From NCBI GenBank assembly GCA_009702725.1, contig WLHM01000008.1:1-13577 (forward strand): DNA of 13,577 nucleotides, given 5' to 3'. The stretch comes from Actinomycetota bacterium (lineage in GTDB: Bacteria; Actinomycetota; Actinomycetes; S36-B12). The translations under genes were made by a program, and so were the position numbers. Positions 1 to 6,111 of this stretch are shown here, in pieces (within the stretch, counting starts at the first letter, position 1; every line of letters starts with the position of its first letter). Under the pieces are notes generated by a model. The model was not told the DNA's origin and did no database searches. It worked only from the letters and a program-made list of their open reading frames with translations.

Positions 1-60
1 ATCTTCCTCAATGACGGCTCAACCGATGGCACCGCTGACGCCGTGCGCCGCGGCGGCGGG
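1..60 (+). pseudogene. possible glycosyltransferase family 2 fragment, truncated
   Basis: In frame 1 the first bases read IFLNDGSTDGTADAVR. This closely resembles the nucleotide-sugar binding signature of GT-A fold family 2 glycosyltransferases (typically V-D/N-DGSTDGT near residue 35-45). In a real enzyme more than 200 residues should follow. Here the frame runs into a GC-only low-complexity tract at 49-69 (reading as Arg/Gly repeats) and then into sequence with no family resemblance, and the next gene starts at 125 in another frame. The frame stays open to a TAA at 211-213, but the part after about position 50 does not look coding. It may be a decayed or truncated gene, a recombination or assembly junction, or chance. 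The motif is seen; its origin is inferred. Confidence 0.3.
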
Positions 61-124
61 CGCGGCCGCTGTATGAAAACATATTCACGTCGCGGAGGTA
101 GATTGCTCACGATAGGTTTCTCCA

Positions 125-1498
125 GTGCCACAGCTAAAACGCAATCTTGGGGTTATCGGCGCAATCGCAATCTCGTTGGCCGCCATGGGGCCAACTATGT
201 CGGTCAGCCTTAACCCTCAAGCTATTGCCCAACAGGTAAATTCAGCGGTACCAACAGCACTCTTACTCGCAGTGATACCGCTTGGCCTAATCGCCGGATC
301 CTTTGTCTTACTTACGAAGAGGAGCGCCAGCGCAGGGTCGGTGTTCGGACTCGTTCGAGCAGAGATCGGGCCTCGATCGGGCACGGCGGCGGGCGTTTGG
401 TTGGTGGCTGCCTACATCGCAGGTGTCGCGGTTACGGCACTATCCTTTGGGATTTTCTCTGCAACGCTACTGTCGGGGCTGGGTTGGGTTTCAAGCCCGC
501 AGTGGCTACCAATCCTGCTCGCCTTAATTGTGCTTCCCATCACCACATACTTGGCCGGGCGCACGATGCGCGCACTAGGCCATGCATTGTTGATCCTCGA
601 GGGCCTGACTATGACAACAATCCTTGTTGTCGCAGTCATAACTTTAGTAAGACTAATCACTACCGGTGGACCCCAAGGTCAATACGTTGAGTGGTCAGCA
701 TTTCGACTCGATGGCGTCACTGCCGGTGCACTTGCCCTCGCACTAACCTTCGCCCTTCTTTCAAGCGCGGGATTTGAGGGCGCCGCTGCCGTCGGCGAAG
801 AAACCCGCAACCCGCGCAAGGCAATCCCCCTAGCGCTGATCTGGACCATCGTCCTGACAAGTGCTTTCTTCATCTTTATAACCACCATCGCGGTCTGGGC
901 CTTTGGCACAGCCCCGAATCAGATGCAGAAATTCGTGGCTAGCGGCTCTTTGCCTGCCGATATTGCAAATATCTATGTCAGCGCCGGCATCGGTGACTTC
1001 ATCACATTAGGAGGTGCCATCTCATCTTTTGCATGCATGATCGCACTACAGGTGGCAGGTGGTCGAATCATCTACGCCTTCGCCCGCGACGGCATCGTTC
1101 CATCGCGTCTCCAAGTTCTGTCGCCTCGAGACACACCGGTAGTTGCCAGCATGGTGGTTGGCGCCATCGCGATCATTCTCGTAATCTTCGCGATACTAGT
1201 CACCGGTGCCCAAGCTTTCTCGGCCTTTGAACTCACCAGCGACCTAGCTGGCGTGGTGTTCATCGGCGCCTATGTTGCCGCTTGCGCCGCAGCGGCAATC
1301 GTGCTTTGGCGCCAAGAGCGCGGCCGCGCGTGGGCACTACTGCCGGTCACCGGGATTTTGGTGTTGATAATCATCTTGGCCCTTCAGGTATTCCCGCTGG
1401 CCACCGGATGGGAGTTGATCGCGCCACTGCTCGGGCTGGCAGTGCTACTTGGTGGCGGAATTTTCGGATTCTTGCGGGGTCATCGAGCAAACGCCTAG
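125..1498 (+). CDS. APC superfamily amino acid permease
   Basis: This is an inner-membrane transporter of 457 residues, the usual length for bacterial APC (amino acid-polyamine-organocation) permeases, which use ion gradients to take up or exchange amino acids or amines. The N-terminus LKRNLGV followed by AAMGPTMSV is the family's first helix with its unwound glycine region. AGSVFGLVRAEIG (about 70-82) matches the helix 3 region. GFEGAAAVGEETRNPRKAIP (216-235) is the characteristic helix 6 to loop segment. About 12 hydrophobic helices can be traced. The start is GTG at 125: in-frame stops at 74 and 113 rule out anything longer. The ribosome site is weak (AGG at 114-116), and the strong GGAGGT at 94-99 is too far upstream. 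The substrate cannot be told from sequence. The stop codon overlaps the stop of the convergent acetolactate decarboxylase gene. Confidence 0.9.
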   Translation: MPQLKRNLGVIGAIAISLAAMGPTMSVSLNPQAIAQQVNSAVPTALLLAVIPLGLIAGSFVLLTKRSASAGSVFGLVRAEIGPRSGTAAGVWLVAAYIAGVAVTALSFGIFSATLLSGLGWVSSPQWLPILLALIVLPITTYLAGRTMRALGHALLILEGLTMTTILVVAVITLVRLITTGGPQGQYVEWSAFRLDGVTAGALALALTFALLSSAGFEGAAAVGEETRNPRKAIPLALIWTIVLTSAFFIFITTIAVWAFGTAPNQMQKFVASGSLPADIANIYVSAGIGDFITLGGAISSFACMIALQVAGGRIIYAFARDGIVPSRLQVLSPRDTPVVASMVVGAIAIILVIFAILVTGAQAFSAFELTSDLAGVVFIGAYVAACAAAAIVLWRQERGRAWALLPVTGILVLIIILALQVFPLATGWELIAPLLGLAVLLGGGIFGFLRGHRANA

Positions 1499-2238
1499 GA
1501 ACCATTATCTGTAGGGGCACCGAATATCTGCACACCTTCGGCCCGCTGAACTGATAGTTGAACGTCCGGGCCCACCACACAGGAGATCACGTGACCGCCC
1601 GCGGTTCGGTCTGCGGTCAGCCCGTGTAGATGGAGCCCTGGTGCACCCGTGCCGGCAAGATCATTACCCGTGCGAAATCCCACCAGCACAGCAACGCGCT
1701 GGCCTAACGGAAATAGGGTTTGCGCTGCAACCACCTGGCCTAGCGGTGAATAAGGTGCTTTTTGCGCCGGCACACTTCTAGTAACTAAGTCGGTGAAGGT
1801 GCCGCGCACCCTAACCGCGACCATGCCGTCATCACTACCCGCCAAGGCATTAACCAAAGTGACCAAATTTGCACAGGTGGTGCCCGGAGCCACCGGCCCC
1901 GAACTTTCGGCCCGGAACTTAACCGCCTCAAAAAATGGCGTGGTGCGCGAGGTATCGACAATCTGCGGTACCCCGTCGGTGCCAACCCGATATACAGAGC
2001 CACCAATCATGATTAACTCGCCGTCAAGGTTGTCGAAGGTGCCCAGCCCCAGAGTTTGTCCGCTCAGCGCCGAATTAATGGGCAACAGCCCGTCATAATT
2101 GGGCGAAGTCAAGTATGTGTAGGTGCCGATTTGAGCGACCCAAGGTTTGTCGCCGGCCTGCGCCACGGCGATCGGCCCGGCGACAGCAATCAGCGTCGCC
2201 GCCCCCAGCGCCATCCACAAACTCAAGTGCTTCTTCAT
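1495..2238 (-). CDS. budA: exported alpha-acetolactate decarboxylase
   Basis: This enzyme (EC 4.1.1.5) converts 2-acetolactate to acetoin and CO2. Family landmarks lie in order: GLGTFDNLDGELIMIGG (64-80, with the conserved Glu at 74), TRSVPAQKAPYSPL (153-166, with the conserved Arg at 154), GFRT, then HLHGLTADRTAGGH (203-216), which supplies the three zinc-ligand histidines 203, 205 and 216. I set the start at the ATG ending at 2238 because GGAGG lies nine bases before it and because the protein then opens with a clean signal peptide: MKK, a hydrophobic stretch, and an AQA cleavage site at residue 28. The frame remains open upstream to 2316 without comparable signals. The mature enzyme should act outside the membrane, as does the exported Brevibacillus enzyme. 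No acetolactate synthase or butanediol dehydrogenase is adjacent. It diverges from the methyltransferase gene at 2320. Confidence 0.92.
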   Translation of the reverse strand: MKKHLSLWMALGAATLIAVAGPIAVAQAGDKPWVAQIGTYTYLTSPNYDGLLPINSALSGQTLGLGTFDNLDGELIMIGGSVYRVGTDGVPQIVDTSRTTPFFEAVKFRAESSGPVAPGTTCANLVTLVNALAGSDDGMVAVRVRGTFTDLVTRSVPAQKAPYSPLGQVVAAQTLFPLGQRVAVLVGFRTGNDLAGTGAPGLHLHGLTADRTAGGHVISCVVGPDVQLSVQRAEGVQIFGAPTDNGS

Positions 2239-2247
2239 GAGTAGCTT

Positions 2248-2252
2248 CCTCC
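2248..2252 (-). promoter_or_regulatory. ribosome binding site of the acetolactate decarboxylase gene
   Basis: The minus strand reads GGAGG nine bases before the ATG at 2238. It decides between the 247-residue signal-peptide-bearing product and a longer, unsupported start at 2316. Confidence 0.8.
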
Positions 2253-2319
2253 GATTAAAGGCTGGATCCCAAAAAGCCTGGCCACAGTCTGCCGCATGAG
2301 CCGGTGACACAATCATGGC

Positions 2320-3132
2320 ATGGCCAACTTCGAGATTGACGACGTCTTAGATTCGCGCCTTGCCGATTACGTTTCCCTAACCGATGTCACTCTGCGTTCA
2401 CGGCATGAGCCGGATATGGGTATCTACATTGCAGAGAGCGCATACATTATTCGTCGGGCCCTTGAAGTGGGCCACCGACCACGCTCAATCCTGATGGACC
2501 GGCGCTGGCTCAATGACATGCAAGATGTTATAGCCACTATTGATGAGAACATTCCCGTGCTGGTCGGTGAGCCCGAACTCCTCGAAGCAGTAACCGGCTT
2601 CCATGTCCACCGTGGCGCCTTGGCCGCAATGCACCGACCAACCTTGCCAACAGTTAGTGAGGTAACTAGTCAGGCCCGCCGCATCGTTATCCTCGAGGAT
2701 CTCGTAAATCACACCAACGTCGGTGCCATCTTCAGATCCGCGGCCGCCCTCGGCATTGATGCCGTACTTATTACCCCCAGATGCGCCGACCCCCTCTATC
2801 GGCGGAGCGTGCGCGTTTCAATGGGCACCGTCTTTCAGATCCCGTGGACCAGGATCGAGGATTGGCCAACTGGCCTAGACCAACTGCGAAGTAGCGGTTT
2901 CACAATCGCGGCAATCTCGCCCTCGGGCCATGACAATGTTGACCTTCGCCAGTTGGCGCAGGGCCCACCCGAGCGCATCGCCTTGGTATTCGGTACCGAA
3001 GGTGGTGGGCTAACTAAGCACGCATCGGTCGAAGCTGATATCTCTGTTCGAATTCCCATGCAAGGCGGCGTCGATTCACTAAATGTTGCCGCGGCATCCG
3101 CGGTAGTTTTCTGGGCCCTCAATTCCAACTAG
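2320..3132 (+). CDS. TrmH/SpoU-family RNA 2'-O-methyltransferase
   Basis: This 270-residue SPOUT-class enzyme transfers a methyl group from S-adenosylmethionine to a ribose 2'-OH in tRNA or rRNA. The three SpoU motifs are present in the C-terminal half: motif 1 NHTNVGAIFRSA (130-141, with Asn130 and Arg139), motif 2 LVFGTEGGGL (222-231) and motif 3 RIPMQGGVDSLNVAAAS (244-260). These form the trefoil-knot cofactor site. The first 115 residues resemble the SpoU substrate-binding domain (L30e-like), as in TrmH-group proteins of similar size. The target nucleotide cannot be assigned. The start is ATG at 2320; an ATG at 2315 is out of frame. The ribosome site is weak. It is divergent from the acetolactate decarboxylase gene (81 bp apart) and followed by about 740 bp without a clear gene. 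Confidence 0.93.
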   Translation: MANFEIDDVLDSRLADYVSLTDVTLRSRHEPDMGIYIAESAYIIRRALEVGHRPRSILMDRRWLNDMQDVIATIDENIPVLVGEPELLEAVTGFHVHRGALAAMHRPTLPTVSEVTSQARRIVILEDLVNHTNVGAIFRSAAALGIDAVLITPRCADPLYRRSVRVSMGTVFQIPWTRIEDWPTGLDQLRSSGFTIAAISPSGHDNVDLRQLAQGPPERIALVFGTEGGGLTKHASVEADISVRIPMQGGVDSLNVAAASAVVFWALNSN

Positions 3133-3339
3133 TTTCTGCCCGACGCGATCAAAAACAAATTACCTAAGTAGTTGCACTCACGCCACATTTGATCTCAACC
3201 GTGAAGTGAGAGAACTAATAGCTATTTGACTTTAGCGGGGAAGAGCAAGTCATTCAGTTGTCGGGCAAACAACTTGCCCCAGGCCGAGAGCGGTCAAGGG
3301 CCAGCAACAGGTTTTGAACACCCCAACTAGTGGTAGGGA
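3133..3339. other. non-coding stretch with a 6-bp stem hairpin
   Basis: I see no gene here on either strand. The only clear structure is a perfect hairpin, GGGCAA at 3263-3268 paired with TTGCCC at 3274-3279 across a 5-base loop. It can compete with a second pairing, GCAAGT at 3245-3250 with ACTTGC at 3272-3277. No T-run follows, so it is not a typical intrinsic terminator for the methyltransferase gene, whose stop lies 130 bases earlier. A TTGACT at 3226-3231 looks like a -35 box but has no matching -10. Confidence 0.4.
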
Positions 3340-3360
3340 AGGTTCCTAATCTTCACTACC
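3332..3360. repeat. hairpin at the left edge of repeat copy A
   Basis: GGTAG (3332-3336) and GAAG (3338-3341) pair with CTTC (3351-3354) and CTACC (3356-3360). There is one G/A mismatch in the stem and a 9-base loop. Copy B does not preserve the same hairpin. Confidence 0.4.
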
Positions 3361-3520
3361 CTCAAAGCAATATATGCAGTTGCTTGCTGTCGCAGAGGGG
3401 TTTAGGGTGTCGCCGATACCGGACACACCGGTCCGTACCGGGCCAACACCGAGTGCTAGCCGATTAGTTGGTGCTGAACTTACCGGGATAGCAATATCAA
3501 TACTGGGCATCTAGTGCTCC
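3340..3520 (+). repeat. direct repeat, copy A
   Basis: This segment is a diverged direct copy of 3581-3769. The last 78 bases (3443-3520 against 3692-3769) differ at only five positions by my alignment, all transitions. The core TACCCTCAAAGCAA near the left end is also shared. The middle differs more and by a 9-base gap, a multiple of three. Both copies carry a parallel reading frame ending ...ELTGIA-x-SILGI-stop. There are no terminal inverted repeats or transposase. It could be a duplicated small gene, gene remnants or an intergenic repeat family. Confidence 0.8.
3374..3514 (+). CDS. possible 46-residue protein in repeat copy A
   Basis: ATG at 3374 opens a frame to TAG at 3512-3514. Its product aligns without frame breaks with the one in copy B: EGFRV against EGFKV, PTPSASR in both, ELTGIAISILGI against ELTGIATSILGI. 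A TAA at 3347-3349 limits any upstream extension. No convincing ribosome site is seen. I recognise no family. It may be a remnant of a longer protein rather than an expressed gene. Confidence 0.25.
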   Translation: MQLLAVAEGFRVSPIPDTPVRTGPTPSASRLVGAELTGIAISILGI

Positions 3521-3577
3521 GTCCTTCTCGTTGTGATCTATTAATTCGTTGGTAGGTGTGAACTTCTTCGTTGAGCG

Positions 3578-3763
3578 GTGAGGTACTACTCGTCATTACC
3601 CTCAAAGCAAACACAACTGCATAACGACATACTCGCATGGGTGGAGGGGTTTAAGGTGCAGCAGATACTGCCCGCACCGGGGCGTACCCAACCAACACCG
3701 AGTGCCAGCCGATCAGTTGGTACTGAACTTACCGGAATAGCAACATCAATACTGGGCATCTAG
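3578..3763 (+). CDS. possible 61-residue protein in repeat copy B
   Basis: GTG at 3578 opens a frame to TAG at 3761-3763. The product has a polar N-terminal part (SLPSKQTQLHNDI), a middle WVEGFKV, a Pro/Thr/Ser-rich stretch and a short hydrophobic C-terminus ending SILGI. Copy A encodes the same pattern. No clear ribosome site precedes it. The length differences between the copies are multiples of three, which mildly favours past coding, but most differences in the conserved end change the amino acid. I cannot name a family. Confidence 0.3.
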   Translation: MRYYSSLPSKQTQLHNDILAWVEGFKVQQILPAPGRTQPTPSASRSVGTELTGIATSILGI

Positions 3764-3769
3764 TGCTCC
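3581..3769 (+). repeat. direct repeat, copy B
   Basis: This is the second copy of the element at 3340-3520, in the same orientation about 240 bp on, with about 60 bp of unrelated sequence between the copies. A short complementary pair, CCAAC and GTTGG about 20 bases apart, is kept in both copies. Confidence 0.8.
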
Positions 3770-3869
3770 AATTGCTGGACGGGCCAATACCCGAGCGGGC
3801 ACCTACTTGCACGGTACGTCACAAACCGCCATTCACCTAGGGTTCGATGCAACTTTCTCCCTTCTCCCC

Positions 3870-4406
3870 CTATGAATTCGTATTGGTGAGGGGTGGAAAG
3901 GTAGCGGCACTCAATTCATAAATATCTTCCGGCCCGTCTATTTCATCTAGCTGCTGCCCCACGAGATTGAAGCCAAATGACTCAATTAGTTTCACCGAAG
4001 CTACATTCGTTGGGCTGACCGTATATCGCAGCATCGAGACTTCTGGTCGCTCAACAGCCCACGACCACATCCCTACAAGTGCTTCACGGCCATAACCCTG
4101 CCTTTGAAAACTCGGGTGTATACCTAATCCGATTTCAACCATGCCAGCATCATCAGGTGGGCCATGGAAGCTAGTGCTACCAATAATTTCTCGAGTTTCC
4201 TTTAAAACGATCCAACGCACGAACCAAATATTTACCCCAGGGTCTGCTTTGACTTGCGGCACCCGCCAATGTAAGGGCCCACTGTCATCCATCAACACCC
4301 GATGCGGGTTACTGAAAGACTTGCCTTCGTAGATTCGAAGTCCATTCGGGAACTCGAAGAGTTCGATCATCTCATCCGCAGATAGCGGGTGAAGTTCAAT
4401 TCGCAC
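3870..4406 (-). CDS. GNAT N-acetyltransferase, RimJ/RimL-like
   Basis: This cytoplasmic acetyl-CoA-dependent N-acetyltransferase of 178 residues has the usual size for the RimJ/RimL branch of GNAT enzymes. The acetyl-CoA pyrophosphate loop is clear: EIGLGIHPSFQRQGYGREAL (91-110), with the Q/R-x-x-G-x-G core at 101-106. Then comes SPTNVASVKLIESFGF (131-146), where the Asn and Ser support catalysis and the FGF ends the fold. The acceptor could be a ribosomal protein terminus, an antibiotic or a small amine; sequence does not decide. The start is GTG at 4404-4406. The frame is closed by a stop at 4446-4448 and contains no other start before it, although a GGAGG-like site lies well upstream. It diverges from the MFS gene across 41 bp. 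Confidence 0.88.
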   Translation of the reverse strand: MRIELHPLSADEMIELFEFPNGLRIYEGKSFSNPHRVLMDDSGPLHWRVPQVKADPGVNIWFVRWIVLKETREIIGSTSFHGPPDDAGMVEIGLGIHPSFQRQGYGREALVGMWSWAVERPEVSMLRYTVSPTNVASVKLIESFGFNLVGQQLDEIDGPEDIYELSAATFPPLTNTNS

Positions 4407-4415
4407 ACCCCAATA

Positions 4416-4429
4416 ATGCCAGTTGGCAT
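4416..4429. promoter_or_regulatory. candidate operator, inverted repeat between GNAT and MFS genes
   Basis: ATGCCA-GT-TGGCAT is a 6-bp inverted repeat with a 2-base centre. It lies in the 41-bp gap between two divergent start codons, where a regulator could control both genes. No regulator gene is adjacent, and the gap is too short to hold two full promoters without overlap. Confidence 0.4.
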
Positions 4430-4447
4430 CGCGTGTAGCCTCCGCCT

Positions 4448-5749
4448 ATGTCTTCCGTTGCGGTATCGGGCAAGGCGTCTAGGCGGCTCCACCGGGCTTG
4501 GCTGGTAGCCGGCGTTACCTTCTTAGTGCTCCTAGCTTCCGCTGCCTTTCGCTCCTCGGTGGGCCTGCTCATCGTCCCGTTCGAAGAGGATTTCGGCTGG
4601 TCGCGTTCAGCGATCTCACTCGCCGTTTCGGTGAACCTGGTCTTCTATGGGGTAACCGCACCATTTGCCGCAGCACTAATGGAGCGCTTCGGGATTCGAA
4701 ATATTGCCGCACTCGCCCTTTCCTTAATAGCTCTTGGTACCGGACTCACGCTTGTCATGAACGCAGCCTGGCAACTTGTGTTGCTTTGGGGAGTAATAGT
4801 TGGGTTAGGCACCGGCTCCACCGCACTTGTATTTGGCGCTTTAGTTGCCAACCGTTGGTTCACAAAAAATCGCGGACTGGTGATGGGTATTCTCGGCGCC
4901 GCGTGGGCGACTGGATCCCTTGTTTTTCTGCCGCTGCTGTCGAACATCATCAACAACTTCGGGTGGCGCTATGCGAGCCTCGGCATCGCCTTGATGTGCC
5001 TGGCGCTCATCCCTATTGTCTGGATAGTTATTCGTGATCGCCCCTCGGATATTGGATTGCGCCCATTTGGTTCGAGTGAGGTAGTGACCACCGAAGAATT
5101 AACAACTAACACCACCCATAGTGCACTCAGCGCCGCTCGCACTGCCCTATCAACTCTTGCATTCGCTGCCAAAACCCGCGCCTTCTGGCTGCTAGCTGGA
5201 ACGTTCTTCATCTGCGGGTGGACAACCAACGGCATTATCAGCACACATTTCGTGCCGGCCGCCCATGACCACGGCATGGGCGCGACAACCGCCGCTGGCC
5301 TACTGGCAATCGTTGGAATCTTCGACATCATCGGCACCCTGGGTTCGGGGTGGTTAACGGACCGGGTAAATCCCCGCATACTGCTCGGCATCTATTACGG
5401 GTTTCGTGGAGTCGCACTCATTGCGCTACCGGTATTGCTCGGGCCAAATATTGACCCACCGATCGTGGTCGTCATGATTTTGTTTGGACTCGACTGGGTT
5501 GCAACAGTGCCTCCGACCGCAACCCTGTGCCGAGAGATCTACGGCAGCGAGCGCGGCCCGATCATTTTCGGCTGGGTCTTTGCAGCACACATGATCGGTG
5601 CCGCATTCGCAGCATCCGCGAGTAGCGTCATCCGAGAACAGTTTGGCGACTACTCAACCGCCTGGTTTTTAGCCGGTGCACTCGCCCTAATTGCAGCGGT
5701 TGCCGCATTTATGATCCCGCGCCGATCATTTGAACCCGCCGTCACTTAA
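4448..5749 (+). CDS. MFS transporter, monocarboxylate/oxalate-type
   Basis: This inner-membrane major facilitator protein of 433 residues has two bundles of six helices joined by a polar loop at about 195-240. The segment FEEDFGWSRS (45-54) after helix 1 and RDRPSDIGLRPFG (196-208) after helix 6 are typical of bacterial MFS members related to the monocarboxylate and OxlT-type carriers. LMERFGIRN (about 78-85) and GWLTDRVNPR are the expected motif A loops in each half. The likely cargo is a small organic anion or similar metabolite; this is inference from family resemblance. The start is ATG at 4448 with a poor ribosome site. The 3' end overlaps the convergent small gene by 8 bp. Confidence 0.9.
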   Translation: MSSVAVSGKASRRLHRAWLVAGVTFLVLLASAAFRSSVGLLIVPFEEDFGWSRSAISLAVSVNLVFYGVTAPFAAALMERFGIRNIAALALSLIALGTGLTLVMNAAWQLVLLWGVIVGLGTGSTALVFGALVANRWFTKNRGLVMGILGAAWATGSLVFLPLLSNIINNFGWRYASLGIALMCLALIPIVWIVIRDRPSDIGLRPFGSSEVVTTEELTTNTTHSALSAARTALSTLAFAAKTRAFWLLAGTFFICGWTTNGIISTHFVPAAHDHGMGATTAAGLLAIVGIFDIIGTLGSGWLTDRVNPRILLGIYYGFRGVALIALPVLLGPNIDPPIVVVMILFGLDWVATVPPTATLCREIYGSERGPIIFGWVFAAHMIGAAFAASASSVIREQFGDYSTAWFLAGALALIAAVAAFMIPRRSFEPAVT

Positions 5750-6044
5750 CGAATACATGCACCAACTCAAGATCAACGCGAACCGGTATCTCAGCCAGGA
5801 GATCGGCAACACTGTCGCGAAAATCAACAAACATGCCGGCGCTCACGACATCGAGGGCCTCATCGCCAGAGGTAAACACCCCGATACCGCGTATTACTCC
5901 GGCGGTTGGGTCACCGGTGACCAAGATGAGGTCTTCTGTTGGGTTGCTCTCGCCGAACCGATCAGCGAAATCCACATAAGCCTCCATGACAGTTTCGTAT
6001 TGCCCGGGCTTGACGTGCATGGTGTATTCGATGACGCTGCTCAT
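5742..6044 (-). CDS. small dimeric alpha-beta barrel (ABM-like) protein
   Basis: This 100-residue cytoplasmic protein begins with a beta strand and a helix (VIEYTMHVKPGQYETVMEAYVDFADRF). It continues with strands ILVTGDPTAGVIRGIGVFTSGDEALD and ends in a helix and a strand (VRVDLELVHVF). That order fits the ferredoxin-like dimeric alpha-beta barrel group, which includes antibiotic biosynthesis monooxygenase-like proteins. I see no cofactor or catalytic residue that would fix a reaction, so the function is unknown. The start ATG at 6042-6044 has a strong ribosome site, GAGGAGA at 6055-6049 on the minus strand. It lies downstream of the sulfotransferase-like gene on the same strand, with a structured 67-bp gap. 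Confidence 0.75.
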   Translation of the reverse strand: MSSVIEYTMHVKPGQYETVMEAYVDFADRFGESNPTEDLILVTGDPTAGVIRGIGVFTSGDEALDVVSAGMFVDFRDSVADLLAEIPVRVDLELVHVFVK

Positions 6045-6063
6045 GGATTCTCCTCAGAATAAT

Positions 6064-6107
6064 TTCGAAGCCCCCACAGTAGCGGTGGCGTAATTTACGC
6101 CTTCGAA
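6064..6107 (-). terminator. nested hairpin, possible terminator after the sulfotransferase-like gene
   Basis: TTCGAAG (6064-6070) and CTTCGAA (6101-6107) form outer arms. Inside, GGCGTA (6087-6092) pairs with TACGCC (6096-6101). Read on the minus strand it begins five bases after the stop at 6112 and ends before the next ribosome site. The inner and outer stems share one base and there is no long U-run, so terminator is one option and an mRNA-stabilising structure another. Confidence 0.4.
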
Positions 6108-6111
6108 CCTT

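Noticed and set aside
2239..2316. Longer start for the acetolactate decarboxylase at 2316
   Set aside because: It lacks a ribosome site and would bury the signal peptide; GGAGG before the ATG at 2238 supports the shorter form.
3340..3769. CRISPR array or insertion sequence
   Set aside because: There are only two long, diverged copies, with no short regular spacers, terminal inverted repeats or transposase frame.
3826..3855. T-arm-like GGTTCGATGC suggesting a tRNA or an attachment site
   Set aside because: No acceptor, D or anticodon arm can be folded around it.
4498..5037. 179-codon open frame on the plus strand inside the MFS gene
   Set aside because: It is an out-of-frame shadow of a well-supported transporter; its product is rich in Arg, Cys and His with no membrane pattern.
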